Source of the DNA: Lunularia cruciata
Lineage: Eukaryota; Streptophyta; Marchantiopsida; Lunulariales; Lunulariaceae
Assembly: GCA_948567375.1 (NCBI GenBank)
Contig: OX419759.1
Coordinates: 33,519,493-33,583,492 of the forward strand
Length of the DNA stretch: 64,000 bases
Direction: 5' to 3'
Positions 1-11,198 of this stretch are shown here, one piece after another; within the stretch, counting starts at the first letter, position 1; each line of letters starts with the position of its first letter. The notes below the pieces were generated by a model, which saw nothing but the letters and a program-made list of their open reading frames with translations, was not told the DNA's origin and ran no database searches. The position numbers and the translations under genes are program-made.

Positions 1-710
1 GTTAGGATGTTTCGTAGTGCCCCTTCTCACCGATTTGGATGATGTGAGACATTTCTGCCATAGAACTCAACAAGAAAAGAGGTTTACTGTACTTCAGATG
101 GGTCTCATGGGCGTGCAGAAGCGTCTTGAAGGAAAAAAGGAAAAGGTGACTACCTAATACAAAGGATAAGAAAATAGAGCTAAACCCAATAGTATTGGTG
201 TGAGAAAGCTTGCTGATGCAAAGTAACGCTACCACGCGAACGCACACCAGAAACGTAAATGGAAGTGGATTCTTGTTTACTATGTAAGGGGGTTTGAAGA
301 ACTTTTCAACTTCGGTATATTAACTTTACGGAAGGTTACACGAGATCGGGTAAACTGTTACGGGAGAAACTCTCGTACTCTCCTGAAATAAATTTGTATG
401 AACTACGGGGTGGTTGTAAAGTTTAGTTGGAGAAAACGTTATTAGAAATAAAAACCATTTAAAAACTCTAAATTTTACTATAGGATGTTTAAATGTTTTT
501 ATTTTGGTTCATTGGATTTTATGAATAAATTTACGGTGAAATAAATTTAGTAAATTTACGGTTACCGTAAGTTTATTCATAAATCCCTTCAGGAATGTCC
601 AATTCCCGTAAAATTTAGTCTTCAATCCCCCCCGTAAAATTTAGTCTTCAATCAAAATAGTAAGTAAATTTGCGTATAATACAAATTATTGTATATAACT
701 CACTTAAAGT
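1..710. other. Intergenic, AT-rich, no gene seen
   Basis: No supportable gene. A 17-bp inverted repeat (521-537 against 564-580, one mismatch) could fold into a hairpin, and a 23-bp direct repeat occurs at 605-627 and 631-653 with a period of 26 bp. The open frames here are short and show no recognisable protein. Confidence 0.5.
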
Positions 711-719
711 ATATATGTC

Positions 720-1340
720 CACAGATGATAGCCCGTACCCGGGAACTGTGCTTCCCACACGAAAGAACAGTACCGTACTGTGGTTTGCTAGGAGCAAAGG
801 CTATGTGAAAATTTGAAGGGAAGAGGTGTTTCTCTGTTTCCTCCGTTTCTTGGTTCAAATTTGAATCGCGTGGTCGAACTCCTCATTAAGCCACTCCTTC
901 ATCAAGCGAGGGGGGAGCTCTCACGTCGATAGTCGGAGGACATCGATCTTCTGTCCGCACGTGCGTTGCGCCCATCGTTGGTGAGCAAGAAGCTACTGGT
1001 TCAGACATTTCTATTCCTCCCATTTCTTTCCCGCAGATTTATCCACGTTGATTGGACTTCAGGCGCTCGACTGGTCCTGGTCGATGATTCCTCAATAAGT
1101 CATCAGAGAGGCTCTCCATGTGAATGATCCAATCCCGAGCGAAGCCACAGCAGTCTGACCTTGGAGCTCAATTGGATTCGGGTCTGTGGTGCCGAAGAGC
1201 TGTAGCACAGATCAATTTGCAGGCTAGTTGGACACGGCCAATTACTAGGATCTCGATGACATTCTGATGGAAGAAGAGGTAATCTTGATCACCGGAGTGA
1301 TATTGACTGTCGTTTGTTTCGTTGTATACTTTTATAAATT
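720..1340 (+). other. 5' part of the duplicated X unit
   Basis: The stretch from about 726 to 1090 is clearly similar to the reverse complement of 50180-49740, including the shared blocks CACACGAAAGAACA and GATCTTCTGTCCGCA, so it is a duplicated segment. It lies upstream of the X open reading frame on the same strand and may be the 5' region of that gene. A short ATG-GAA-GAA-GAG followed by GTAATC at about 1268-1285 could be a coding end with a splice donor. No protein family is recognised, so function is unassigned. Confidence 0.35.
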
Positions 1341-2136
1341 CATGTTTGTCTATTCTCTATAGTTTCGATTTCTGAACAAGACTGGATTTTCGAAACAGTT
1401 GATTCTGAAACTTTGTCTGTCACCTGCAGTTTGTAAATGTCCATTTTAGATTCGAGGCTAAAGGTCTGGGAGTGCTTGATCCTGGCTCGGAGCATGAAGA
1501 CGTAATTTTCTTGATCTGCCGCCTGCGTGTCTACAGATTGAGTGCAGTTTGAGCAAAAGTGTTGATAGCATTCTAAAAGAAAATCAGAACAAACTTTCTT
1601 TCTATTTTCATTCACAGTCGAGTCCTAACCGTGACAACTAGGTCTATGTATGTGTTCACTTTGAGTGGGGCTTATCCCTTGGGAAAGCATCACTGATCTG
1701 ATGCCACATGATCGGATTTATAGATAGAGGCTGGAGCCACTGTTGAAATACCTTCTTGGCTCACACATGATCTGTGCCAGAGGAAGTTTGTCTCTATTAA
1801 GCACCTACTTCTACAATGAAAGGTAGTACCAATGAGGATGTTCAGCATTCTCAATACCGCAGCATTATTGCTAGCAGTAATAGCTTTGCTATTGACGAAG
1901 TCAATGTAATCTGTATCACGCTTCCAACCTTTCACGGATTAGAGTGTTATACAGGGGAGGACAAAGTACGTAACAGCCAGCTTTTTATTGAGTTCCAGTC
2001 ATTAGTGAAGAGTTTACTGTGGACATATCTAAGGTAGTGGCACAATTGCAAGTCGTCTGCTTGCCTCAGGTTGTCCTAACTGAATGTAATTGCCCATTTG
2101 GTCTTGCAGGGTTAGGAAGGAAGTTCAAGCAGATGC

Positions 2137-2510
2137 GTGCTGCGTAGATTTGTGAAGGTGTTGCCCCTACTTCTACCAGTTAGGCTTGAGGTTATCTGCT
2201 ATGTAAGACTTGAATTTTTTGATACAAGCAATTCACTTTGGTTTAGGCCATTTGTTGCAGCGTGTGAGTGCCAGCCTCTGTCGAGCAATAACAATGTGTC
2301 AATCGCTTTGGCTCGTTACAGATCGTCAGACCCCACACTGGGATCTTTTTAACTCTACTGCCTTCAAGGACGCTACAAGGAAATGCTGTGCAAGGCTCAC
2401 ACCGTTGCACTTACAACAGCCCCGAAACTTTTGTCACTGTTCACTTAAGAAGAGAATCAACGTAAGTATGAACAGCTTTAGGATTTGATGTCGGATGGGA
2501 ACTCAATTGG
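2137..2510 (+). pseudogene. X open reading frame, copy 1 (broken)
   Basis: This is the most decayed copy of a frame found four times in the window. The shared peptide includes NNNVSIALARYRSSD, then LYCLQGRYKEMLCKAHTVAL, and in better copies ends KEEIERKYEQLWDLMSD. Here the frame is cut by a TAA at about 2349 and further stops near the C-terminus. I do not recognise the family. Upstream sequence has an acceptor-like TTGGTCTTGCAG at about 2099-2110. A second frame is also open, so coding status rests on conservation only. Confidence 0.35.
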
Positions 2511-3009
2511 CTGATAATGCTTGACAATAGGATCAGAAGATGACACAGAACGATCTGGCTCTGGAATCACTATGATACGTAGGAGTAGAGTCTGTTTCTA
2601 ACATCTACCATCTAGAGAGTCAGTTAGTCCGAGGTTACAGTGAAACATTTGGTCATTATGATGACCTAGTTTTTTATACTTCATCGCAGTATTCGAAGCC
2701 GCTCGAGATTCCATAAAATCTTATAACAAGTGGAGATTCCAAGGATCCAGACTCCAAAGGGCTGCAGTTCTAGGGAGGAAACAACTGCACCATGCTCTTC
2801 TTTCCCCTTTCGAGGTGACTTGAACCGCCACCCTGGTGTCGTCACTGAGTGCAAGTATAGACAGTAGAGGCAATAATCACGGGCAGAAATTTAGCGTAGA
2901 TTCAATTAATCCTGAACTCAGCAGACGTTGTGTCTGGCTGCATCGAATGTATCATTTGGCACAGCACTCCGGACAGGTTACAAGACCAAAACGTTAGACC
3001 AAACGTGTT

Positions 3010-3560
3010 GAACACGAGCCTCTCAGCGAGAAGAGCTTCTAAACCGCAATTTCAAGAGCTGTGTTGCAGGAGAAGTCTCAGTCAGTAGAAGAAGATTAGA
3101 ACCAAGAAACTTGTCCCTTTGATATGCTGTGCATATGAGGTTATGGTGGGCGCTTCCACATGCACTGATCTGGTAATACATGGTATTCCCGGTACACAAA
3201 GTGTGGATCTTCAAGAGCTTTTAGATATCGTGGTAGTTAAGAATGTTGTAACAGAGCTTTCTAAGTGGAACCAGGAAGAGCTGATAAGGTTTGTTTCGAC
3301 ACCTGATTCCTCTCATTGTCCCATGTTCCCTGAATAGGAGAAGCATTCCACCTCAGGCTCTTCTGTAAACTTTTGTTGGTGGATAATGTTGTGTCTACGA
3401 ACGTCCTCAATTCGATCCGTTTTGATTGAAACGGTGACATGTTCTATAGTAAGTACGACAGACGAAAACCCCTGATGAGAACGCTAGCGTTAATCTATGC
3501 TCCCATTTTCACGATTTGATTACCGCAGGAGTCCCAGCAATTGTGAGCTTGCATTTCCAT
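3010..3560 (+). repeat. ROCO 3'-flank cassette, copy 1
   Basis: A block of about 0.5 kb found next to ROCO 3' ends. Further copies lie at 6110-6630, 6640-7210, 53240-53830, 55850-56035 and 59760-60340, and inverted at 49310-48830. Shared blocks are TTGCAGGAGAAGTCTCAGTCA, TATGAGGTTATGGTGGGCGC and the run GAACGTCCTCAA. It probably represents the converging 3' untranslated ends of the X and ROCO genes. Copies at 6110-6630 and 6640-7210 are adjacent, so the cassette has also duplicated by itself. Confidence 0.6.
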
Positions 3561-3699
3561 AACTGTTCGAGACATGTGTCAGTCACCTGTCATATTGAGG
3601 CTGGTATTTCAACCAATGCTGTGAGACCACACCACACACATGGGTCGAAGGAAGAGCTCTGTGGACTTCTAACAAATAACCTCAGTTTTGGAAGAGAAA

Positions 3700-4585
3700 T
3701 TACAATAAGATCGATTGCTGCCTCACGACGATCAGTGTTATGGTTTTACCTGAAGCCGAGCAAACAAGGCGGAAGTTAGTGTTGTCCTCCGGTCTTGGCA
3801 CCCAAATATAGATTCCCGCCGGTGGTCGCGGAACTCCATCAGCATCAGTTTCACCTTTGTGGACAATGTCTGGGATGAAGAATTGAGTTTTGACAGGTTC
3901 ATCACCATCTAGTTTGAAACTCAAGTCTAGTTTTACCAGAGAAGTTTAGAGGATCTCCATGCTCACTGGTTTCCTTTTCGACCGCATTTCCTTTTCAATA
4001 ATGGGTTGTAGAATTTGTTCCAGAGCAAATGCTAACAAATCCAGATTCGCTGAAATGAACAGTATCGGGAGTTGGACTTCCACATGCATCGGCATGATCA
4101 TGAGGTTGTGCTTGAAAGTTGTGGCCGGAAGTGAGCAACTCACCTAAGAAAGCTTGGGAAAACCAATTTGGAAATACTACTACTACACTGTAATCAAGAA
4201 TGCGAACAATATTCCCCACATTATGCAAGTACGAGGTGATAGCATTCAAGACATCTTTTAGCTTCAAATCTACCAAATCTACCTTAAATCTTTTCAAGAT
4301 TTCCACTTTCGTTATGCAAAAATTGTGAAAATCTTCAAGCTCACAAACAGGGAAGCTTGGTATGATTAGGTGTTCGTGTGCTAGAAGCGAGCAAAGTTCC
4401 ACACAAAATTCAGGGACAGCTTGAGACCGTTCTTGAAACTGGGTTTTGAAGAGGTGAAGAACCTGGTCCAAGACAGGACAAACATGCTTCTACTTGTAGC
4501 ATCAAGGTAGAAAGGATCAGCATTGAGCTCTACCAACAGCTCCGTAACATCTTGGAATTCATCACGCAAAGCTTTCACTGATATT
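3700..4585 (-). pseudogene. ROCO pseudogene fragment (end of Roc and COR)
   Basis: Three overlapping reading frames on the minus strand match the COR exon of the near-complete gene at 10527-9233. Shared peptides are ELNADPFYLDAT, DQVLxLFKTQFQER, DVLNAITSYLH, LSQAFLGEL (read here as FSQAFLGEL) and FIPDIVHKGETD. Frameshifts near 4490 and 4030 break it, and the Roc P-loop, the LRR exon and the C-terminal exon are absent. It ends at the same splice donor as the gene copy (TCAG followed by GTAAAAC, at about 3750), so the fragment keeps the exon boundary. It is joined directly to unit B at about 4605. Confidence 0.85.
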
Positions 4586-4604
4586 GCAAGAGTCTTGATA
4601 CCAT

Positions 4605-6720
4605 TCTAACCGAAAATCAGAACAAACTGTCATTCTTTTCTCACGCATAGTCGAGTCCTAACCATGACAGGTAGATCTGTGTATGTGTTCAGTTTGAGTG
4701 GGGCTTATCCCTTGGGAGAGCACCACTGATCTCATGCCACAGGATCGGACTTAAAGATAGACGCTGGAGTCAATGTTGAATTACCTTTTTGGCTCCCACA
4801 TGATCTGTGCCAGAGGAAGTTTGTCTCTATTAAGCTGCCCTACTTCTACAATGAAAGGTAGTACCGATGAGGATGGTCAGCATTCTCAATACCGCAGCAT
4901 TATCGCTAGCAGTAATAGCTTTGCGATTGACGAAATCAATGTAATCTGTATCACGCTTCACTAATTGGAGTGTTATAAAGGGGAGTAATAGCTTTGCGAT
5001 TGACGAAAGCAATGTAATCTGTATCACGCTTCACTGATTGGAGTGTTATACAGGGGAGGACAAAGTACGTAGCAGCCAGCTTTTAATGGAGTTCCAGTCA
5101 CTAGTGAAGAGTTCACTGTGGACATATCTAAGGTAGTAGCATAGTTGCAATTCGTCTGCTTGCCTCAAGCTGTCCTAACTGAAAATAATTACCCATTTGG
5201 TCTTGCAGGGTTAGCAAGGAAGTTCAAGCAGATGCTTGCTGCGTAGATTTGTGAAGGTGTTGCCCCTACTTCTACGAGTTAGGCTTGAGGTTATCTGCTA
5301 TGTAAAACTTGATTTTATTGATATAAGCAATTTATTTTGGTTTAGGCCATTTGTTGCAGCGTGTGATTGCCAGCCTCTGTCGAGCAATAACAATGTATCA
5401 ATCGCTTTGGCTCGTTACAGATCGTCAGACTCCACACTGGGATCTGTCTTACTCTACTGCCTTCAAGGACGCTACAAGGTAATGCTGTGCAAGGCTCACA
5501 CCGTTGCTCTTACAACAGCTCCGAAACTTTTGTCACTGTTCACTAAAGAAGAGATTGAACGGAAGTGTCAACAGCTTTAGGATTTGATGTTGGACGGGAA
5601 CTCTATTGGCTGATAATGGTTAACATGAGGACCAGAAGATGATAAAGAACGATCTGGCTCTGGAATTACAACGATACTTGGAAGTAGAGTTGTCTATAAC
5701 GTCTACCATCTAGAGAGTAAGTTAGTTGGAAGTTACAGTGAACATTTAATTACTGTGGTGACAGAGTTGATTTTACTTCATCGCAGTATTCGAAGCAGCT
5801 CGAGATTGCATGAAAGCTTAGAACAATTGGAGATTCTAAGGATCCAGGCTCCAGAGGGCTGCTCCTCGGGAGGAAACGATGTCACAATGCTCTTCTTTCC
5901 CCCTTCGAGCTGACTTGAACCACCATCGTGGTGTCATCACTGAGTAGAACTATAGACAGTAGAGTCAATGATCACGAGCAGAAATTTAGCATAGATTCAA
6001 TTTATCCTGCACTCAGCAGAGGTTATGTCTGGTTGCACCGAATGTATCATTTGGCACAGCACTCGGATAGGTTACAAAACCAGAACGTTAGATCAAAGGT
6101 TTTGAACTCGACCTCCTCAACAAGATGAGCTTCTAAATCGCAATTTCAAAAGCTGTGTTGCACGAGAAGTCTCAGCAGTAGAAGAAGATTAGAACCAAGA
6201 AACTTATTCCCTTGATATACTGTGTATATGAGGTTATGGTGGGCGCTACCACATGTACTAATCTGGTAAAACAGGGTATTCGGGGTACTCCAAGGGTGGA
6301 TCTTCAGGAGCTTTTAGATATCGTGATAGTTAAGAATGTTGTGACAGGGCTTAATAAGTGGAACCAGTAAGAGTAAGAGTAAGAGAGAACGTTTGTTTCG
6401 ACACCTGATTTCTCTCATTGTCTCATGTTCCCTGAAGAGGAGAAGCATTCCACCTCAGGCTCTCCTGTAGAGTTGCCTTGGTAGATAGTGTTGTGTTTAC
6501 GACCGTCCTCAAATCAGGAGCATCCGGTTTGATTGAAATGGTAACAAGTACGACAGACGGAAACCCCTGATAAGAACGTTGGCGTTAATGTTTGTTCCCA
6601 TTTTCACAATTTGATTTTCAACATGAGCTGCACCAAAATGAGTTTCTAAACGCACTTTCAAAAGTTGTGTTGCAGGAGAAGTCTGAGTCAATCGTAGAAG
6701 AATAGAACTTAAAAACTTGA
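4605..6720 (+). repeat. Duplicated unit, copy B
   Basis: Direct repeat of 1565-3700 at a distance of about 3.04 kb, starting in the shared block CATTCTAA-GAAAATCAGAACAAACT. It contains an extra local duplication (4907-4975 and 4980-5045, block GTAATAGCTTTGCGATTGACGAAA) that copy A lacks. The two direct copies bracket the COR fragment 3700-4585, so the fragment was probably carried by the same duplication. Confidence 0.7.
5236..5580 (+). pseudogene. X open reading frame, copy 2 (114 codons)
   Basis: An uninterrupted frame of 114 codons with the shared X peptide (SIALARYRSSDSTLGS, LYCLQGRYK, TKEEIERK), ending early by a stop after CQQL where copy 3 continues to WDLMSD. The first third (LRRFVKVLPLLLRVRLEVICYVK) overlaps a possible 44-nt GT-AG segment (GTAAAACTT to TTTAG, about 5299-5345), which is shorter than usual plant introns, so I do not call a splice. 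Function unknown. Confidence 0.35.
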
Positions 6721-7415
6721 ACCTTAGATCACGAAGTTATCCCATTGATATGTTGTCTTTAGACATTTAACCATATGTACTGATCTGGTAATACAGGGTA
6801 TTTGAGGTACTCAAATTGTGGATATTCAAGCGCTTTGAGATATCATGACGGAAGAGTACGTTGAGAAGGTTGTAACGGAGCTTAATAAATGGACACAGTA
6901 AGAAAGGATAACGTTTTCTTGTCATCTGATACCGCTCATCGTTATTTCCCTACTCCGGAAGAGGGGAAGCATTGGTAGCCTCAGGCTCTCCTCTAGACTT
7001 GTCTCGGTGGATAGTGGTGTGACTACGAACGTTCTCAAATCCGTAGCACCTATCTTTGATCGAAACTGTGACATATGTTAGCCTTTTGCAACAAGTACAA
7101 AAGATGGAAACCTCGGTTGAGAACATCGACGTTAATGTTTACTCCCATTTTCACAGTTCGGGATTGGTTGCCACAGGACTTACAGCAAATGGTTAGCTTG
7201 CAATCTCGTAGCGTCTGATACATATCTCAATTACCTATCATGACATTACAGCAGTAGGTTCTCAGTTAGAACTGGTCTGGACTTCCTGCAGAAGACATAA
7301 GATTGCAAGTCAGTGAAATATTAGGTGGAATCTTGTGGAGGAGAAACAGTAGACTTCCATTAGCTTCATTAATCCGAGGTCTAGATCTAACATTAGGTAC
7401 ATCACGAGGATTGGC
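6640..7415. repeat. Second 3'-flank cassette and ROCO 3' region
   Basis: No gene. The sequence 6640-7210 is another copy of the 3'-flank cassette; 7215-7415 is the immediate 3' flank of the ROCO gene and is almost the same as 60340-60534 and 53850-54020, for instance in the block GTAGACTTCCATT and the run AACATTAGGTACATCA. Confidence 0.55.
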
Positions 7416-8888
7416 TCAAATCCAGTCCAATGTATTGTTTTGCATTCCCCTCAGTATGCACTCCTGGCATAACCACGCATAGCCACCGTTCTCTAGATTG
7501 CGATATTTAACCCTGTGCATTCGGAAGAGTTCACAATATCTACCCCGGAGCTGTGGTTCAAGCTTATCTCTCATGCAGGACCAGGCCTCGTTCATCTGAG
7601 TGCGTGTCAACTCCTCGTCGGGTTGGAAGTTCTGCGCAATGAAGTTGGCAATGCCTAGAGGTAGGGCTACCTCAAGGTCGCCAAGCTCTGGTACAACTTG
7701 TCCCAAGCCAACAGTCACCTGGAGCCCCGCCTTCAAGCTGTATACTAGGATCTTGAAAGAGATGAGAGAGATGCGCGTCAACCACTCCTTGTTTGCTTTC
7801 GTTACGGACAGCTCAAAACCGTCCTGGTCTTTAACAATATGATATCCAGTTGTGGACTCGCACATGAAATGCAAGCGGACTGGAGTCCCAAATAGTACAG
7901 TGGCTTTGGCTCTATGCAGTGTTGTCACATCACGCTTCGTAAAGTAGGGGCGTCTTGGTGTACCGGCTTGTGCCCATGAGTCATTAAAACCAACGATGCA
8001 ATCTACCTTGGACATGATGGAAGCTCCGGTTGTCTGCAGCTTGTGCTGAATGGAGATTATGTGGTCTAGTTGCTCCTTTATTTGTAGCACACTATGCTGA
8101 ACGTGTTTCTGCCGAGAGTGTACCCTATCCAATTTATTGTCCAGTCCTTCCAGCTTCTGAAGCAAAACAGGATCCGAACAGGACACAACTCCAGTAGCAG
8201 AATGGCTACCTTGAATTTCGACGTTGGATATTGTTGAACTCGACCCCGAATGGAGCTGGGATTCAGGTTGGGCCAATGCTTCTTTAGCCACTTCGACCAA
8301 AATTTTCTTAGCATCTCCCAGGATTTGCTCGCGCCTAGTTCGAATATTCAGTAACATGTCCTCCACATCTGTTCTACCCAAGAGGTCACTGGCAAGCTCA
8401 CTACCGGCAGGCAAGCTACACTGCTCCGCTGGCGGCCATGAATGTTCGTACTTCAACAGAGATTCTTCATATGGAGGTTGGAGGTTGTGGCTATGTTGCA
8501 GAAGAGACTCAACATTCTTCCTAAACTGCTGTCTCAGGTGATCAATCAGGATGGTCTGTTCCTTTCCTCGATACTCAAACGGAGTGAGGTTTTCTACACA
8601 TGCAGTTCGAAGGATGCCCAAGTTCAGAACGACCCCGGGACATCCTTTAGGGGAAGAACAGAAAGTTCTTATCTCGTCGATGACTTTGATCACGACAAAC
8701 TGTCTTGCAGCATCTGGAGTCTTGTTCTCCGATCCTTTGACTAAGATGTCCACATGATTCTGCACAATTTCATGACGTTGAAGTTGCTCCACAATGATCT
8801 CATGGCCGTCCATGATGAACTGAACGTAGCCACGAGAACATGTCACGTGCACGTTCGCTGCGTCCTTGAGCTTTCTCCGCAAAGTAAT
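7416..8888 (-). CDS. ROCO GTPase, last exon (coiled coil and C-terminal domain)
   Basis: An open frame of about 490 codons, ending TLDWI then TGA. I start it at 8888 because the minus strand reads a pyrimidine-rich stretch and TACTAG just before ATTACTTTGCGG, a good acceptor, and because no ATG precedes the conserved RRKLKDAANV. In the middle (about residues 230-300) lies a leucine heptad region (LLQKLEGLDNKL, VLQIKEQLDHII) likely to be a coiled coil. The C-terminal 150 residues (SLKAGLQVTVGLGQVVPELGD; MRDKLEPQLRGRYCELFRMH; GGYAWLCQEC) recur in three other places in the window. They follow the COR domain in this family; their role is not known to me. The 3' end faces the plus-strand X unit. 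Confidence 0.8.
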   Translation of the reverse strand: MTLRRKLKDAANVHVTCSRGYVQFIMDGHEIIVEQLQRHEIVQNHVDILVKGSENKTPDAARQFVVIKVIDEIRTFCSSPKGCPGVVLNLGILRTACVENLTPFEYRGKEQTILIDHLRQQFRKNVESLLQHSHNLQPPYEESLLKYEHSWPPAEQCSLPAGSELASDLLGRTDVEDMLLNIRTRREQILGDAKKILVEVAKEALAQPESQLHSGSSSTISNVEIQGSHSATGVVSCSDPVLLQKLEGLDNKLDRVHSRQKHVQHSVLQIKEQLDHIISIQHKLQTTGASIMSKVDCIVGFNDSWAQAGTPRRPYFTKRDVTTLHRAKATVLFGTPVRLHFMCESTTGYHIVKDQDGFELSVTKANKEWLTRISLISFKILVYSLKAGLQVTVGLGQVVPELGDLEVALPLGIANFIAQNFQPDEELTRTQMNEAWSCMRDKLEPQLRGRYCELFRMHRVKYRNLENGGYAWLCQECILRGMQNNTLDWI

Positions 8889-9232
8889 CTAGTACGCAAA
8901 GCAAGAAATCATACACACATGTGAAAAGAAGCAAAAGTACGAGTCTCTATAACCCTCAATACCCAGGCGTGACTACTGTGCATAGCATTATATTCGTGGT
9001 ACCCTACTAGAACATTCTTTCAGCATAGCTACTATAAACCACTCTCGTGTACAGTTGATAATTGTGCCCTTGCATCTGCGTAAGATGGTTAAGTCGTCTG
9101 ATTGTCGACATATACACAGTACATGCCGCTTTCGAACAAGGCGGTGACACCAGGACATGCATATAACTTCAGTCTTGAAAAACGAAATTTCGATAAAATT
9201 GCTGCTTCAGGACGATCAGTGTTATGTTTTAC
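8889..9232 (-). other. ROCO intron 2 (344 bp, inferred)
   Basis: The donor is GCTACAG followed by GTAAAAC (exon ends at 9233) and the acceptor TACTAG before ATTACT (exon starts at 8888). The donor is supported because the separate COR fragment at 3700-4585 has the same GTAAAAC. With these sites the reading frame passes in phase 0. The COR frame stays open for another 48 codons past the donor and stops at 9089, so a longer exon or an additional small exon cannot be excluded. Confidence 0.5.
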
Positions 9233-10527
9233 CTGTAGCCGAGCAAAAAAGGCCGAAGTCAGTGATGTCCTCCGGTCTTGGCACTGCAATCGAAAGCCCA
9301 AATAATGATGCTTGCCGGTGGCCGCGGAAGTCCATGACGGTCGGAGATCAGGATCCGTTTCACCCTTGCGGACAATGTGTGGGATGAAATACTGAGTTTG
9401 GAGTGGTCCAGGAAGATCATCTACTTTGAAACTCAAATCTAGTTTTACTAGAAGAGTTTTGAGGATCTCCATGCTCACTGGTTTCCTTTTCGACCGCATT
9501 TCCTCGTCAACTATAGGTTGTAGAATTTGTTCCAGAACAAATTCGCTAACAAATCCAGACTGACTGAAATGAGCGGTCTTGGGAGTTGGACTTCCATCTG
9601 CGTTGACAAGATCATAAGGTTGTCCTTGAAAGTTATGCCCGCATGTGATAAGCTCACCTAAGAAAGCTTGTGAAAGCCAATTTGGAGATAGTACAACTAG
9701 AGGGGAATCAGGAATGCAAACAATACTCCCAACGTCATGCAAGTAGGAGGTGATTGCATTCAAAACATCTGTTAGCTTCGAATCTTCCAGTTTTACCTCT
9801 AATCTTTTCAGGATGTCTACTTTCGCTAAGCAGAAAGTGTGAAATTCTTGAAGCTCGCAGATGGGGAAGTTTGGTATGTCTTGGTGATCGCGTGCTAGAA
9901 GCGAGCTAAGTTCCACACAAACTTCAGGGACAGCTTGAAACCGTTCTTGAAACTGGGTTTTGAAGAGGTCAAGAACCTGGTCCAAGACAGGAGAAACATG
10001 CTTTCTCCTTGTAGCATCAAGGTAGAAAGGATCAGCATTGAGCTCCGGCAACAGCTCAATAACATCTTGGAATTCCTTCCGCAAAGCATTCACTGTTCTG
10101 CTCGCCCACGCCGGTCTGTGATTGTTCGATGTCATCAAATCGCGATGGGTAAGAACCACAAGTACTTGTGGGAGACTATGGCCCATCATTTGGGAGTTGG
10201 AGATGATGAACCTGAGCCATTCTCGCAGCTCCATTTGCAGTGACAACTCAGGGTGACGTTTGATTTGCTTCTTCTTCACTCCATCAAACGGGCTGAATAC
10301 GAACAGGAAGATGGATGGTTGAGGCGCTTGCGGAAACAGCAAGTCCTGGAGTGCTCGAAAGATGTGCTGACCAGCCATATCCCATACGGCAATTTGCATC
10401 TCCTCGTCATTTTTCAGCAACTCGACCTCGATGCCTTTGGTTCTCCACAACGCGTCCCGTAACGTTTTCTTCCACTTGGATTCGTCGCGAATTATTCGCA
10501 TCATCGTCTCCCTCAGCTGCGTCTTTC
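9233..10527 (-). CDS. ROCO GTPase, Roc and COR exon
   Basis: This exon encodes most of the Roc GTPase and the COR domain. It opens with GKTQLRE, which completes a P-loop begun in the previous exon. The G3 motif is DMAGQ (10381-10367), the G4-like motif THRD (10150-10139) replaces the usual NKxD/TKxD, and SIFLFVFSPFDG lies between them. The COR part has DVLNAITSYLHDVGSI and LSPNWLSQAFLGELI, as in other ROCO proteins where COR mediates dimerisation and regulates the GTPase. Near 9370-9265 two 13-nt insertions relative to the COR fragment at 3700-4585 change the reading frame, replacing the peptide GIYIWVPRPED; the frame is still open. Neighbour exons are given separately. Confidence 0.85.
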
Positions 10528-11198
10528 CTGTGGAGAACAATGGAGAACAATGATTGTGGGAGCGGCCGAGTGGTATTACGAAAGGTTTCGCAAATCAAAG
10601 CCATGAGCATAAAACAGGGCAAATTGAAACTTTTTCTATTAATGGTATTCATATTTTAAAAATTTTCTTGAATATAATGGGTTCTATGAGATATAGTGAA
10701 AAAGGAAACCGCGTAAGAAAGCTAAGGATGAAAAGACCCCGTTCCAACCTTACAAAGGGAAGGAAAAAAAAATTAAAAAAAATAACATGGGGCCGAGCCC
10801 CAAGAGATATGAAATATTATGTTAGAGGCAGGTCCCGTAGAGAAAAGTATCCATTCAGATTAGTTGAATTTAAAATAAATTTAAATGATTAGAGAATGTT
10901 TTAGGAATATTAAATTATAAAATATAATTTTAATATTTAAAATAATAAAATAAAATATTTAGTAATTTTTTATAATATAATTTTAATAAAAATTATCTTC
11001 TCTATATTAAAAAGATATTTATTTAAAAATTACTAAATTTTCATTAATTGAATAAATTAAATATTTCTATATTTTAATTCTAAAATAATTTTTATTATCG
11101 AAATTAAATAAATTTTAACTATTTAATAATAACATATTTCTCTAATTACAAAATTATATCATCAATCATTACATGAATGAAAAGACAAATCATGGTAC
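10528..11198 (-). other. ROCO intron 1 (671 bp), splits the P-loop
   Basis: The donor is CATGCAG followed by GTACC (exon ends at 11199); the acceptor is a pyrimidine-rich run ending CACAG before GAAAGACGC (exon starts at 10527). Joining gives G-A-P-H-A-G-K-T, a perfect GxxxxGKT P-loop, which validates both sites. The intron is AT-rich (about 10880-11160) and holds a copy of the small hairpin element (10690-10830). An ATG lies in frame inside the intron five codons before GKT. Confidence 0.9.
10690..10830 (+). repeat. Small hairpin element, copy 3 (in the ROCO intron)
   Basis: About 110 bp similar to 15793-15900 and to the reverse complement of 15243-15141. Common parts are ACCGCGTA-GAAA, AAGGATG-GAAGACCCC, TACAA-GG, and the hairpin TGGGGCCGAGCCCCA. 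See the finding on this element. No coding capacity. Confidence 0.55.

Larger units (their letters stand above)
1565..3700 (+). repeat. Duplicated unit, copy A
   Basis: This 2.1-kb block is repeated directly at 4605-6720 (copy B), and in part at 54515-56035 (copy C) and 59013-60534 (copy D). All share the entry block with CACATGATC/TGTGCCAGAGGAAG, the X open reading frame, a block starting CTTCATCGCAGTATTCGAAG, and a 3' cassette that elsewhere borders the 3' end of ROCO coding sequence. It is therefore the X half of a duplicated X/ROCO gene pair, not a transposon; I see no terminal repeats or target duplications. Confidence 0.7.

Noticed and set aside
5299-5345. 44-nt GT-AG segment as an intron of X
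   Set aside because: Shorter than usual plant introns, and the frame is open without splicing.
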